Assembly: GCA_000827265.1 (NCBI GenBank)
Contig: KN834761.1
Coordinates: 479,757 to 520,985, forward strand
From: Collybiopsis luxurians FD-317 M1
Lineage: Eukaryota > Basidiomycota > Agaricomycetes > Agaricales > Omphalotaceae
DNA length: 41,229 nt
Direction: 5' to 3'
The number at the start of each line of letters is the position of its first letter. The stretch's first letter is position 1. Under the pieces are notes generated by a model, which saw only the letters and a list, made by a program, of their open reading frames with translations, ran no database searches and had not been told where the DNA came from. Positions 1-9,517 of the stretch are shown here, piece after piece. The position numbers and the translations under genes are program-made.

Positions 1-660
1 TGGGCCATGGCCAACTGGCACTGAGGACTTTAACTTGGAAAAGTCACCCTTTGATCCTCATTATTTAAATATATATCCAAATCATCCTGGTCAAAGATTT
101 GATTATATTCCTTATGTCAATGTTTCTTGAATGTTTGAATGTCTTGTTGTTAATTGGCTTTCACAAAGCTTCAACTTTACTATGAGTTAGTGATCCATCT
201 GCTCATTGAGAATGAGAACTGTCTGAAAAAAGCTCCCCTCGCACTCTGTGGCTTTGGACAAACTTCTTGACCCAGAACTATGACACTTGTGAGCTTAATA
301 CATTATTTATGACTTGCAAGAGAAGTTATCAAAATGAGTGGAGGAGATTATACCATTATAAATATCTGGTATAAGATAAGCTGCATAAGTGCACATTATA
401 AAATATACAATTGTATATATAGTATGTCTGGTACAAGAAAGCAATGTTGGGCTTGTACACATTCCAGGTGAGTGATATACTAAGAAGTGGAATGTTCTCT
501 TGTCTACTTAGCTCTTCAGTCATGATTTGATAGAAATTTGAAGCCTGTGTTGATAATGATGATCTCATCTGGCCTGGAGTAAGGTCCATGTGGACTGAGC
601 ATCATATGTGCTTTGAGTTTTGGCACCTGCACCATGATTGGATAACCAGTGCTCGCTGTT
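1..660. other. No recognisable gene
   Basis: AT-rich sequence with only short open frames on either strand. I looked for a continuation of the copia reverse transcriptase on the minus strand and saw none, and found no LTR end. Nothing here can be named. Confidence 0.5.
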
Positions 661-678
661 TAGTTGTCGACAAGTTAA

Positions 679-717
679 CAAGTTAGCGGAGTTTGAATTT
701 CAAACTCCGCTAACTTG
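679..717. repeat. Perfect 19-bp hairpin
   Basis: The arms 679-697 and 699-717 are perfect reverse complements separated by a single T. The arm reads CAAGTTAGCGGAGTTTGAA. Such a short loop would extrude as a cruciform or form a stable RNA hairpin. It lies at the left end of the candidate foldback element. Confidence 0.9.
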
Positions 718-1115
718 AACAAAATATGAATATTTTAGATCTACAATTTCAGCGATAATAGCACGATACATGGCCACAACTATCCAAACCTATTGAAAAC
801 ACTTTCGGAGCACTTGATTACATTCAAGATTTGATGCTGTCATACTTTCCAATGAAAATGATATAGCAGTCCCTGCGAGTGCCGAGCAGCAAGTGCCATA
901 ATATTTTGTACCAGTTTAAGCCATTCCTAGTGATCAAAGGATAATTGGTCTGAAAGATAAATTATTAGACCATGTACAGTAGTACCCACAATGAATTATT
1001 ACAATTATGGTACTAATGAAGCAAACTGTTACTTTAAATATTGCAAGGTGTTCATTTTAGAGTGCAGCTAGTGTGTAAAAAGTAGCAACATTGGCATCCG
1101 GCAGAATATATTTCG

Positions 1116-1238
1116 GCAAGTTAAACAAGTTACTTTGTCTGCGGAAAGTAACTTTGTCTCGACAAAGTAACTTAAGTAACTTAAGTTACTTTTGTAAGGC
1201 CAAGTTAGCAGACTTTGAAATTGACAAGTAACTTTGTC
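1116..1238. repeat. Cluster of nested palindromes built on AAGTTACTTTGTC
   Basis: AAGTTACTTTGTC at 1127-1139 pairs with its reverse complement at 1161-1173. It is followed by an 18-bp perfect palindrome (AAGTAACTTAAGTTACTT) at 1174-1191 and another GACAAGTAACTTTGTC unit near 1225. Several alternative stem-loops can form from the same bases. Confidence 0.85.
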
Positions 1239-1240
1239 AG

Positions 1241-2647
1241 TCACCATTTCTGTAGAAGAGCTGTCATCAAATTCTGAATTAAATATGCCATTTCGGGAAG
1301 TTTGTATTTTTTGCAATTCGGGGTTAAAATACTGCCATGCGCATGATTCATCTGAGAGGCCAGTGAAGCGGAATGGATGAGATTTAGATGTAAGTTTTTG
1401 ATTCTGGCTGTCTTGGCGCAGAACCCAGCAAGGTGAGCCGAATTCTCGTAATGTGCTGATGTCTGATTTCTTTTTCCAGAATGCTTCATTGGGAGTGATA
1501 TCCTGATTTAGTGCTCATGTAGGTGACTTATTTTTCAAGTACACTGCATATGCAACTGCTTCGGGCCAAAGGAATAGAGGTAAGTCATGTTGGGCAAGCC
1601 TAGCTCATGCATGCTCGATGATTGTGCAATTTAATCGCTCCGCAACTCCATTTTGCTGTGGTGAGTATGCAGCTGTATATTCTGACCAAATTCCTTTTGA
1701 CAAAAGGAATTTCTTTACAGCAGTTGAAATATATTCACTGCCATTTTCAAAGCGAAAAGCTTTACAACATTTGCCTGTTTGGATGAGGATATATTCAACA
1801 TATGACTTGATTTTCTCCTCCACTTCTGATTTCTCTTTTAGGAAGTAAATCACAGTTCTTTGGCTTGCACCATCAGTGAATGAAATAAAATATTGTTTGC
1901 AATTGATTCCATAGGTGTGTGCAGGTCCCCATACATCAATGAAAGTCATTTCACCAATTTCTGTATATTTTCTTTCTGCCTCTTTGGAAAGGTTTCTACA
2001 TGTTGTTTGGCATGAGTACAGGCTTCACAATCAAAGGTGAGGGGACTAGCAGTATCGACAATCATACCGCTGACCATTCCCTTGTCATAGAGAAGTTTGA
2101 CAGATTTTGAATTCATGTGTCCAAATACTTGGTGCCATTCCTTCCAAGTTCGGGCAGAGGGGACTGATGGAAATGCAAGTGTTTTGAGGATGGTGGGGTC
2201 AGATGGTGATGATTGTAGAGATGATGAGAACCAATGTGAGCTTCTAGTGACTCTAATAGTGTATAGATTCCCCACTTGCCTTCTGTGGATTATCTCGCAT
2301 GGGGAAGGTCCAGGAGAAAATATTGATAGTGATTCCGCCGCAAATTTGATGGTAAATCCTACTTGGGTCATGCATCCTACACTGATAAGGTTGAAGGGTG
2401 CATCTGGGACATGGAGGGCATTTTGAAGTGTAAGATTATATGTGTTCTTTCCAAGGTGAGTTGCAATAGTGGCAGTACCTTGTCCTACTGCAGGAGTTTG
2501 ACCAAAACCTTTAACTGAGTGTCCAGGTGTCTCAGAGTAAGTGGAAAAAAGTGATTTATTGTGGACTATATACTTGGTACAAGCTGAGTCTATCAACCAT
2601 GTATCTGGAGGTAAGCCATTTTCTCCTGAATCCTGACTCATGAAAGC
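1241..2647 (-). pseudogene. copia-1 pol fragment: protease, integrase, SH3-like tail
   Basis: The minus frame from 2641 has WLIDSACTKYIV, the position of the copia aspartic protease motif, but with DSA where families usually have DSG. The GAG-pre-integrase motif follows with HQVFGH and CEAC (HHCC zinc site). After a frameshift near 1950 the integrase core reads DVWGP, then FRFENGSEY where the second catalytic Asp is expected (Glu here), then SPQQNGVAER containing the third acidic residue. The frame from 1489 downward continues into the SH3-like region (AFWKK-type, then FNPELQK). Non-functional: two altered catalytic sites, frameshifts and no RT. Confidence 0.85.
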
Positions 2648-2649
2648 AT

Positions 2650-3484
2650 AGTCAGTCTCAGTAGGTGGTTCCTCCTAAGCAATGTGAGCATGGTTGGGTT
2701 GTTTGGATTGTGTCCAGTTCTGCATGGTACATCTGTAATTCTCCTTCTTCTGTTGTTCCATATATGTCTTGCTGGCGGCAATGTCATGGCAGTCACTAAT
2801 GAAATGACTGGGGCAACTGCAGCCATGGCATGTTGCCATTGACGAAGGTTTGCCCCTGCTCTTGAATTTATTTGCCGCAAGCGCAATATCATCAGAACTT
2901 GGCTTGGCAACCTTTCGGTGAGACTGTTTGAGGATACAGGAGATGAGTTTGGTGGAGTCTGAGAGTGAAGTAGTGTCAACTCCTTGAATGAAGGAGTCCC
3001 AGGAGTCTGGAAGTGAAGTGAGGAGGGTGATAGAAAATTCATCCTCGGAAAGTTGTGAGCCGAGTGCGGCAAGTTCTTTCCAGTAATGAGTCATAGTGCA
3101 TATATGCTCATTAATATCTTCCCCTTCTTTGCATTGAGTACAGGAAAGCTTTTGATGTCCTGACACAATACCAATAGCTCCTTTAGGCTGATACATATCT
3201 GATAGTGTGGTCCATGCCGCACTTGCAGAGGCCACATCAGAAATATATATTAAAGGTTCATCTCCAACTTGTAGTTGGATGGCGGATAATGTCTGTCAAT
3301 CTTTCTTGGTCCAATCTGCTGCTGCTGTGGTGTCACTAGGTCTGGAGCTGGTGCCAAGGGCGTAATCCTCAAGGCCCATGTCTGTCAGAATGTCAAGCAT
3401 TTTAATTTTCCTTGTGGAGTAATTCTCAATACCGGATAAATGCTGAATTCGGTAAGCACTATTTGATGTGGCGTGGGACATTTT
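2650..3484 (-). pseudogene. copia-1 gag (UBN2-type) with CCHC zinc knuckle
   Basis: The likely start is the Met at 3484 (MSHATSN). The first block (IQHLSGIENYSTRKIKM) matches the N-terminus of copia gag. After a TGA at 3293-3295 the same frame continues with the UBN2 core (WTTLSDMYQPKGAIG ... LPDSWDSFI). The nucleocapsid knuckle CHGCSCPSHFISDC fits CX2CX4HX4C. A TAG at 2675-2677 separates gag from the protease in the same frame. Gag would form the particle that packages the element's RNA. Broken here by at least two stops. Confidence 0.85.
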
Positions 3485-3588
3485 AAATGTCAACTGTCAA
3501 GATGCTGATATGCGAGTTAGAAGGATGAGAGCAACAAGAGAGCTGAGTATATGCAAGATTTCAGTTGGGCTCAGGGCCCATAACCTAT

Positions 3589-3784
3589 TGAAGGTATGAG
3601 GTTATGAGTGTGTATTATTGATAGAAACTTATTATTATTCTGGCTCTGTTTTTGAGCCTTATATACTAAGGTACAAAAGTACTAGAACATTCTACAAAGT
3701 ACTACGAAGTGTAAGTATCGTATGTAGTAGAAAGAAATAGAACTGAATAGAAACTAATAGAACATTTGAGTGATATCTACAACA
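3589..3784 (-). repeat. 5' LTR of copia-1 with TATA box
   Basis: On the minus strand it runs from TGTTGTAGATATC (at 3784) to TACCTTCA (at 3589), about 196 bp with TG...CA ends. A TATATAAGG box is at about 3657-3665. Immediately inside lies ATAGGTTATGGGCCCTGAGC (3569-3588), in the position of the primer-binding region. The matching 3' LTR is not in this window. Confidence 0.7.
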
Positions 3785-3811
3785 ATCTGATCTAGCAATC
3801 ATCTCTGTAGT

Positions 3812-5132
3812 CTAATGAGGTGTCCCTTCCTCAAACACCACAGGACATACTACTCTCCTCACCAGATCCCAAATGCAATATCCATGGCAACCCATATAAC
3901 CAACAAACTGACCTTCCCAAGATTGACAGCCAAGTTTTCCATTGATGCAATCAAGATCTGTAACCCAGACCTTGCAACCCCAGCGACACAGGTGCAAAAA
4001 CATTTACCCTCTTTCCTTGCTCCTCATACCACTTTTCCTATGGGATACAACCCAGATGTTGATTGGTTGGAATCATCCTGCAAATATAGCAATATGAGGC
4101 AGCACCTTCAGCCCAGAACTGGTTATCAAGGTCCAAGTCTTCCACCATAGAATGAACACCAGAAATGATAGTACCATTAGCCCATCCAACTTGACCATTT
4201 GCAGCTGATGATGCCTTGGAAACCTTTTCAATGATAATTCCACATTCAGTGCACCAGCTGTCCATTGACTTGTTATCAAATTCCTGTCCCATGTCAATAT
4301 GAAAAACTTTGACTTTCTGACCAGTCTGTTGTTCTCCCATCTCTACAAACTCTTGAACAAGTTTGAGAATAGTCTGTGATTCCTTGTTAAACAAAAAATA
4401 TGGAAATGGTATTCCAGTACCATCATCACAGATGTGCAGCATATAACTTGCCCCTCCTAGACTCCTGGTTCATGAGGGTCCCCAGAGATCCAGACTAATA
4501 CAGTTGAGAGGCTCAGAGGCAGGAATTATGATGTCATCAAATGGAAGTCATTTTGCTTTGGTGTATAGGCAAGGTTCGCACTTCCCACATAGCTCAAAGT
4601 CTGTCACTTCAAGCCCATTAACCAGGCTGCACTTTGCCATCAGCCGGATCATGTTGACATCTGCATGACTGAACTGAGTATGCCACATTGCAAGGGAGCA
4701 AGGTTTCGAGCAAGAATTACCAACAGAGGCAAGTACAATAGGTGGAGTTGAGGAATTAATAGGAGCAAAAGATGAGGAGAATGGTGGGTCCAGGTCATCT
4801 GCAACATTGACCTGATAAAGTCTATGACCACCATGACTAGCTGCAAGGTGGCTATTAGCAATACACTTTCCAGAAGCAGGGTCCTTTACTACAATTCTAC
4901 TGTTTCCCCATTCGCCACAAAGACCCTTCCTATCAATTGATGGAATTGAAAGAAGATTCATTCCAAATGATGGTGTGTGTTTTGCAGGAAAGCATAGACA
5001 GTTTATTGACCCTTCATTTGTTCTTACAGAGATTTCGGCAATGCCATATCCTTCAATCATGAAGGAGCCTTTACTCCCTTCTTCTGCCATTTGTCCAACT
5101 GTTCTGTCCAATGTATAGCTAATAAACTGTTG
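3812..5132 (-). pseudogene. copia-2 pol fragment: protease, integrase, SH3-like tail
   Basis: The protease site is reduced to LNSATSHWC where LDSGATSH is usual, so Asp is now Asn and Gly is missing. The GAG-pre-integrase block has MWHTQFSHADVNMIRLM and CGKCEPC. The integrase follows as DLWGP, a broken HICDDGTG stretch and DMGQEFDN. NGQVGWANGT stands where families have NG.AER.N.T, so the final catalytic Glu is lost. The tail (RWGCKVWVTDLD ... WEGQFVGYMG ... FEEGTPH) is the usual post-integrase domain. Several Arg positions of the family are Cys, Trp or Gln here, as expected if CGN codons decayed. Confidence 0.8.
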
Positions 5133-6271
5133 TCAATCATGGATGCACCAATGAGAAGTGGCACTATTGAGATATGTAGGAACAACTGGATTCTTGTTAT
5201 TAAGAAATGGTACAGTGAATACAACTACACTACCACTATTGTTTCCCCCCTCACTCAGAATGGAATGAGTTTCCCTTCCCAGTCTAGGAATGGAGATGTC
5301 AGGGAGATTCAAGCAACAAGGTAGTGAGTCCATACTGTCAAAATCAGTGTTGTTGAACTGATAGATAGTGGCAGCAGTGGTAGTAGCAGGGGGATTTTCA
5401 GTTGTGACAGCAGCAGCCAATGCATTGGCAGTTTTGATAGGCTCCATACCCTTTGGTGCCTTGTACCAGTGAGGCCCAAGACCTTCACAACCACCTCCTT
5501 GCACCCAGCACCCTTTCTTGGTATGACCATTATGGTTACAGTTCTTGCATATGATCCTGTTCAACACAGCAAGTGCACTAGGCACAATAGTACCGGGAGC
5601 AATGGCATTAGCAGATTGTACCATCATGTCATATTCAAGCAAGGTGCATTTGAGATTAGTATAAGAATGAGCACTGTGTGTTTGAAGTATCCACAGATAA
5701 TTGGGAGTGAGGGAGGTGAGAAATCTGGTACAAAGATCTTCATCTTGGATTGAGCATCCAACCTCATTGGTGGCTTTGCAGAGCTACTTGAGCTGTGCAA
5801 ATAGCCCTCAAAGGGTGTGCCTAGACCATATTTGAATTGCTGGATGTGCTCTTTAGCAAGGGCTTGGGCTGCAGCAAAGTTGGTTTCAAATTTGCCAGTA
5901 AGCTTCCTCCACATAATGTTGGATGACATAAGTTCCGTAACCCCAATCAATTGAGGGTCTCTGATATTCTGGTAAATGATACCAGTGAGACATCTGTCCC
6001 TCAGTTCCCATTCCTCCATGGATGGGGAATGAGAATTAATCAGAGTTGGAGCAGGAGGAGCAGGAGTGATGTTACTGGGAGCAGCAGGCCCAGTGACAGG
6101 AGCAGGAGGGGTGGGTGGTTGAATGGAGCCATCAAGATATCCAATGAGACCAGTGGATCAGGCAACACTCTTTAGATGGTCACAAAAGTTTGCCCAGTTG
6201 GAGATACCAGATAGTTGGCAATCCTCGGGGAATACAAGGAGATTTGGAAGGGAATTAGGGTTGGGAGACAT
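5133..6271 (-). pseudogene. copia-2 gag with CCHC zinc knuckle
   Basis: The start is ATG at 6269-6271 (MSPNPNSLPNLLVFPEDC). A Gly/Leu block (LIGYLDGSIQPP) and the RDP..IGV..L...MW..L region place it in the copia gag family. A TGA at 6158-6160 cuts it soon after the start. A frameshift near 5715 moves it to the frame holding the knuckle CKNCNHNGHTKKGC (CX2CX4HX4C, about 5505-5546). A Pro/Ala-rich linker of about 30 residues lies near 6020-6110. Non-functional. Confidence 0.8.
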
Positions 6272-6288
6272 TGTTGGTAATACAATTT

Positions 6289-6521
6289 GTTGTACAGTCT
6301 AGGTGGAATGCTACTCTGACTGCAAATCTGACAGGAATCTATAGCCTATGTAAGTACAGTGTAAAACCTCAGAACATAGGAGAAGTTCTGAATATACCTA
6401 TAGCCTACATAAGTACACTGTAAAACTATAGGATGCATTAGTAACAGGAACATAGAGTATAAGACTATGGATGTACCCTCAGAATGTAGGAGAAGTTCTG
6501 AGGGTTAGTCTGTGTCCGACA
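6289..6521 (-). repeat. LTR-like region of copia-2 with paired stem-loops
   Basis: It begins TGTCGGACA on the minus strand (6521) and may end TGTACAACA (6289), just before the gag ATG. It contains two kinds of inverted repeat: CTATAG ... CTATAG around GTAAGTACA, and CCTCAGAA ... TTCTGAGG. Each occurs twice. The same modules in the same order recur at 34290-34535. The inner boundary is uncertain because only about 17 bp separates it from gag. Confidence 0.55.
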
Positions 6522-6884
6522 ATATCTTTTATATGTAAAAGAAATAAGGAAAAAAAGAAAATAAGGAAGGGAAATACAATCATCCTAATCCAGTACCCTA
6601 TGCAGCCTTCCTGATATCTGCACAGAAGCATATAGACTTCGGAGCAACTCAGGATGCCCTACTGCGCAACCACATGTTCAAACACATCCTATGCATCTGA
6701 TTCTTCATTCTTGACATAGTTAAACAGTAAAATATTCTTGTTACAAAACCCAAAACACTTAAATTTGACAACATCCAGAACTCTGTAATTCTGGGATTAT
6801 AATGAGCACAGGATTTGTTGAGAGGTATATGATTGACCCAAGTTGAAATTGACATGGGAAGTCCATTGGGCTCAAAAAACATGA
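6522..6884. other. No recognisable gene
   Basis: A-rich stretch after the copia-2 LTR, then sequence with a weak minus-strand frame (6649-6888) that resembles nothing I know. No repeat from elsewhere in the window was noticed. Confidence 0.4.
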
Positions 6885-7287
6885 CCATGGGAAAATTTTT
6901 TTGATTGTAGACAGTTCACAGTGAGCACATCATGTGATTTGTTTTAAAAGCTAAAATCTGTGAATAGTTTCAGCTAAATAAATGTTCCTTTTGTGTATTT
7001 ACACAAGATTAATACTTCACTATGTGTTTGTAATATAATTTTGTATGATTTGTATGATTTATAATATTTCTGCTCCAGGGATCCCCTGGGATCCCCAGAG
7101 GCCCCTTAAAGGCACTTCAGATATATTCCAGAAATCTCTCAGGGAGCTTGAAGGTCTCTAGGATTTTGGCCATAGCCTAGGCTGCCCAGGCTACCCAAAG
7201 CTCCCAGGGGTGCCTAGGCTAAGGCCAAATTCCTAGAGACCTTCAGGGTACCTTGGCTAACCTGGGCCAAGGGTAGTTTTCCTGATG
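6885..7287 (+). mobile_element. Short non-autonomous repeat, copy R1
   Basis: It starts CCATGGGAAAATTTTT, followed by GATTGTAGACAGTTCACAG. It ends in a dyad-rich block (GGGATCCCCTGGGATCC ... GGGTAGTTTTCCTGATG). The first 190 bp match 33767-33960 closely (GATTGTAGACAGTTCACAG/ATTGTAGACAGTTCACAG, ACAAGA.TAAT, TTTTGTATGATTTGTA). The end block CAGGAAAACTACCC is shared in inverted form with copy R4. No coding potential. Confidence 0.65.
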
Positions 7288-7289
7288 GA

Positions 7290-7560
7290 ACACTCTAATG
7301 CATACTATTGTATTCTAAATGTACAAAACTTGAATTCAAACCTGCCCTTAATCAAGTGTATACAACTTGGACTCAATGTATGCAAACTGTACAAAACTTG
7401 TAATCCTCATTGAACAACCTAGTGAACACTATGGTATTCAAAACTTGAGGTTAAACCTGCCCTTTACTAACTTGTATACAACTTGAACCTAAGTGTATAC
7501 AACCGAGGTGGCCTCTAACTAATGCTGTATACAAAATCTATATAACTTGTATACAAACTA
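7290..7560 (+). repeat. Imperfect tandem duplication rich in TTGTATACAACTTG
   Basis: Two units of roughly 110-125 bp follow each other. Both contain an ACTAT.GTATTC, an AAACCTGCCCTT and several TGTATACAA palindromes with AACTTG. No frame is open through both. Confidence 0.6.
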
Positions 7561-7977
7561 TGTAGGCTTCAATTTTGACATTGGTGAGATACTCTAAGTT
7601 AGAAAGTTGTTTTAAATAATTTTTTATAATTTTTTCGAGGGCGGTATCACTCTCCTTATATGGTAAATGACCAAATAAGGAAAATATATTCAAACAAATT
7701 CATTGAAATTCACAGAAGCAGTTTGAGCTGTTCATTAATCAAGGCATTGTAAAACCTTTTATTGAGGGTCAAATGCCCCAGAAAGAAAGTTTGGGACCCT
7801 CACTTTAAGTATTCCTTGCTTGGTGGGTAATTATATTTTATTAAAAATGCACTTTGAAATACACCTAGAGAATGGAGTTTTGGGAGTTAGGAGTTTATAA
7901 CTGAGGGTTAAGGTCTCCTAATAGACTTGAATGACTGGTGGGTATCACCTTCTTCCATCTCAGAACTTGTTTTCATT
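7561..7977. other. No recognisable gene
   Basis: AT-rich sequence between the tandem repeat and the TIR element. No long open frame. It ends in TTTTCATT, part of which is the candidate target duplication of the next element. Confidence 0.4.
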
Positions 7978-9517
7978 GGTGTAGACACAACTGGACACCC
8001 TCACATTTGTGAATCTCACACTCATGTTTGGGGACCTCATGCTCACATTTGGCAAGCCCCTGCTCACATTCAACAAACCCATTCTGTTGCACAAACATCA
8101 ACTTGATACAAAAATGTACATTGAAGAAAGCTGTCACTAGCTACCATAGATACATTAGTAGAAATTACCACTATTATCAAGTGTACTGCTGTCGAAGTTG
8201 AATTAGAGTAAAAGTTATCAAGATTGTGATTAGTAAAATCAAAATTAAAATTTTCAATAGCGCCATAGAGGGAGTCAGTATTGAAGGACTGATTGAGGAA
8301 CATTGTGCTGTTACTGTCAAGTCCGACTAAGGAGAAACATCAGCTATGCTACGGCAATGCAGATTACAATGACCACTTACGAGTGGAAGAGACATTTGAC
8401 AAGAATTGCATTGCATCTGCCCGATAGAACAATTGATATTCTAGAGAGAATTGAGTCATAGAATGACTTATACAGGGTAAACTCACTGGTCGACAGGGGA
8501 ATGGGCTTAGCAGATAGGACTTCGGGGGTGTACTCAGGTCCAAGAGAAGGTAACCTTGCAATTGATCCAGCTATTTACAAATATTCAGAACTCAGAATAA
8601 GGTAACAGCTGAGAGTAAAACCACATACCATGTGTGGGATAGGAATTCACTCCCTCACAAACCTGAGCTTGAGATTGCTGAATTGGGGTGGTGTGACTGC
8701 AGGAACTCAACTCAGTGTTGTGTTACCGAGTCTTGGGCTTTGATCCAGTTACTTCTCTGAGCTTCTCTGTAAGCTCCTTGGTATTAGCCCGTGACTCTGC
8801 CACTTTCTGCCAGAGATCAGAAAGCACGTCATTCTGCTTCTCGCACCATTTTTGCTTCCCACTCTTGTTATGTTGTCAATTCAGTTTACGGGCAGTACAG
8901 TGGAACTCAGATCCATCTTCATGTATAGATACATGCATTCGGACCTCAGGTGCCCTCAAATTCATCATATCCTTTTCCTCAGCCACTTCCTGCTTTATTT
9001 GGACTTCCGAAGGCATATATTTAGTAGACAAAAGATACCAAAAAATATACAACATAACTGAAGTATTATTTATATACCTCTCATGCCCCTCATTGTGTAA
9101 AAAATTCTGCAACAGGTCCAGATTAACTCAATCTTATGTGAGAAAAATTCTCGGGTGCTTCTGAATGAAGTCCGCATTGAACATCTGTTATTGAGGAAAT
9201 CATCAACACATGTATGGAGCAAATGCCGGAGCATGTAAAAGGGATGTCTATCACTTACATGGTTACGAAATGCATCCAGGACGCGAACTGGAAGTTCATT
9301 GTACCCATCGACGCGTCACTACTTCGTGGGGCAAGAAAGAAAGATGTATATTATTATTTGGGTATTAAAATCAAATTCCTTGATTACGAATTCCTTAATC
9401 ACGCCAACTAGTTGAATCATGCCGAGCAGTGCCGAATGTAAGGGTGAGGTGAGTGTGAGCGGCCCGAGCGTGAGTGTGAGGCACTCAAATGTGAAGGTGT
9501 CTTGTTATAACTACACC
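7978..9517. mobile_element. TIR DNA element (about 1.54 kb) with putative 4-bp TSD
   Basis: The left end reads GGTGTAGACACAACTGGACA, followed by CCCTCACATTTG. The reverse complement of the right end reads GGTGTAGTTATAACAAGACA, followed by CCTTCACATTTG. The inverted similarity continues for about 65 bp (CTCACACTCA in both). CATT flanks both ends (7974-7977 and 9518-9521), consistent with a 4-bp target duplication. No transposase is recognised. The only long frames inside form a spliced host-like gene on the minus strand. The left arm has lost CpGs that the right arm keeps (CATGTTTGGG versus CACGCTCGGG). The superfamily is not assigned. Confidence 0.6.
8070..9016 (-). pseudogene. Decayed multi-exon gene inside the TIR element, possible bZIP-like/coiled-coil protein
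   Basis: Exon one 9016-8629 begins MPSEVQIKQEVAEEKDMM. An intron at 8628-8571 (GTATGT...AATAG, 58 nt) joins in phase to exon 8570-8381 (AGSIARLPSLGPEYTPEV). A second intron at 8380-8314 (GTAAGT...ACAG) joins to a third exon from 8313 (SNSTMFLNQSFNTDSLYG). Two in-phase spliced junctions argue this was a real gene. Exon one holds a Lys/Arg-rich stretch then VLSDLWQKVAESRANTKEL, with hydrophobic heptad spacing. This could be a basic-zipper but I cannot establish it. It is broken by TGA at 8876-8878, inside the basic stretch, and TAA at 8723-8725. It may be a captured host fragment. Confidence 0.45.

Larger units (their letters stand above)
664..1238. mobile_element. Candidate foldback/MITE-like element interrupting copia-1
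   Basis: Both ends carry related palindromic sequence. The left end has CAAGTTAGCGGAGTTTGAA and the right end has CAAGTTAGCAGACTTTGAAA. Because each is palindromic, they match in both direct and inverted orientation. The copia-1 open frame stops making sense exactly where the right cluster begins (about 1240), which fits an insertion. The roughly 400 bp between the clusters has no gene. I could not identify a target-site duplication, so the ends are approximate. It may instead be a deletion junction decorated with palindromes. Confidence 0.45.
1241..3784 (-). mobile_element. Ty1/copia retrotransposon relic 1 (5' LTR to integrase, truncated)
   Basis: Reading right to left: a 5' LTR (3589-3784), gag, protease, the GAG-pre-integrase zinc region, the integrase core and the start of the post-integrase SH3-like region, then an abrupt end at about 1240. 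Order PR-INT before RT is the Ty1/copia order. No reverse transcriptase or RNase H and no 3' LTR lie in the window. The element is broken by a TGA at 3293-3295, a TAG at 2675-2677 and frameshifts near 1950 and 1300. Its LTR starts within 30 bp of the broken end of relic 2, suggesting it inserted into that element. Confidence 0.85.
3812..6521 (-). mobile_element. Ty1/copia retrotransposon relic 2 (LTR to SH3-like region, truncated)
   Basis: A second copia lineage on the minus strand, with little sequence in common with relic 1. In order: LTR-like sequence, gag with CCHC knuckle, protease remnant, GAG-pre-integrase region, integrase remnant and SH3-like tail ending at about 3812 next to the relic 1 LTR. 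RT is absent. The frame is cut by TGA at 6158-6160, 5133-5135, 4548-4550 and 4470-4472, plus frameshifts near 5715 and 4030. CpG is almost absent. Confidence 0.8.

Noticed and set aside
1605..3784. Integrated virus as the source of the integrase and protease
   Set aside because: The order protease-integrase without envelope, and the copia gag with CCHC knuckle, identify fungal LTR retrotransposons.
8715..9164. 149-codon plus-strand frame
   Set aside because: Its composition is Ser/Phe/Cys-rich. It is antisense to a spliced minus-strand gene with in-phase introns, which is the better reading.
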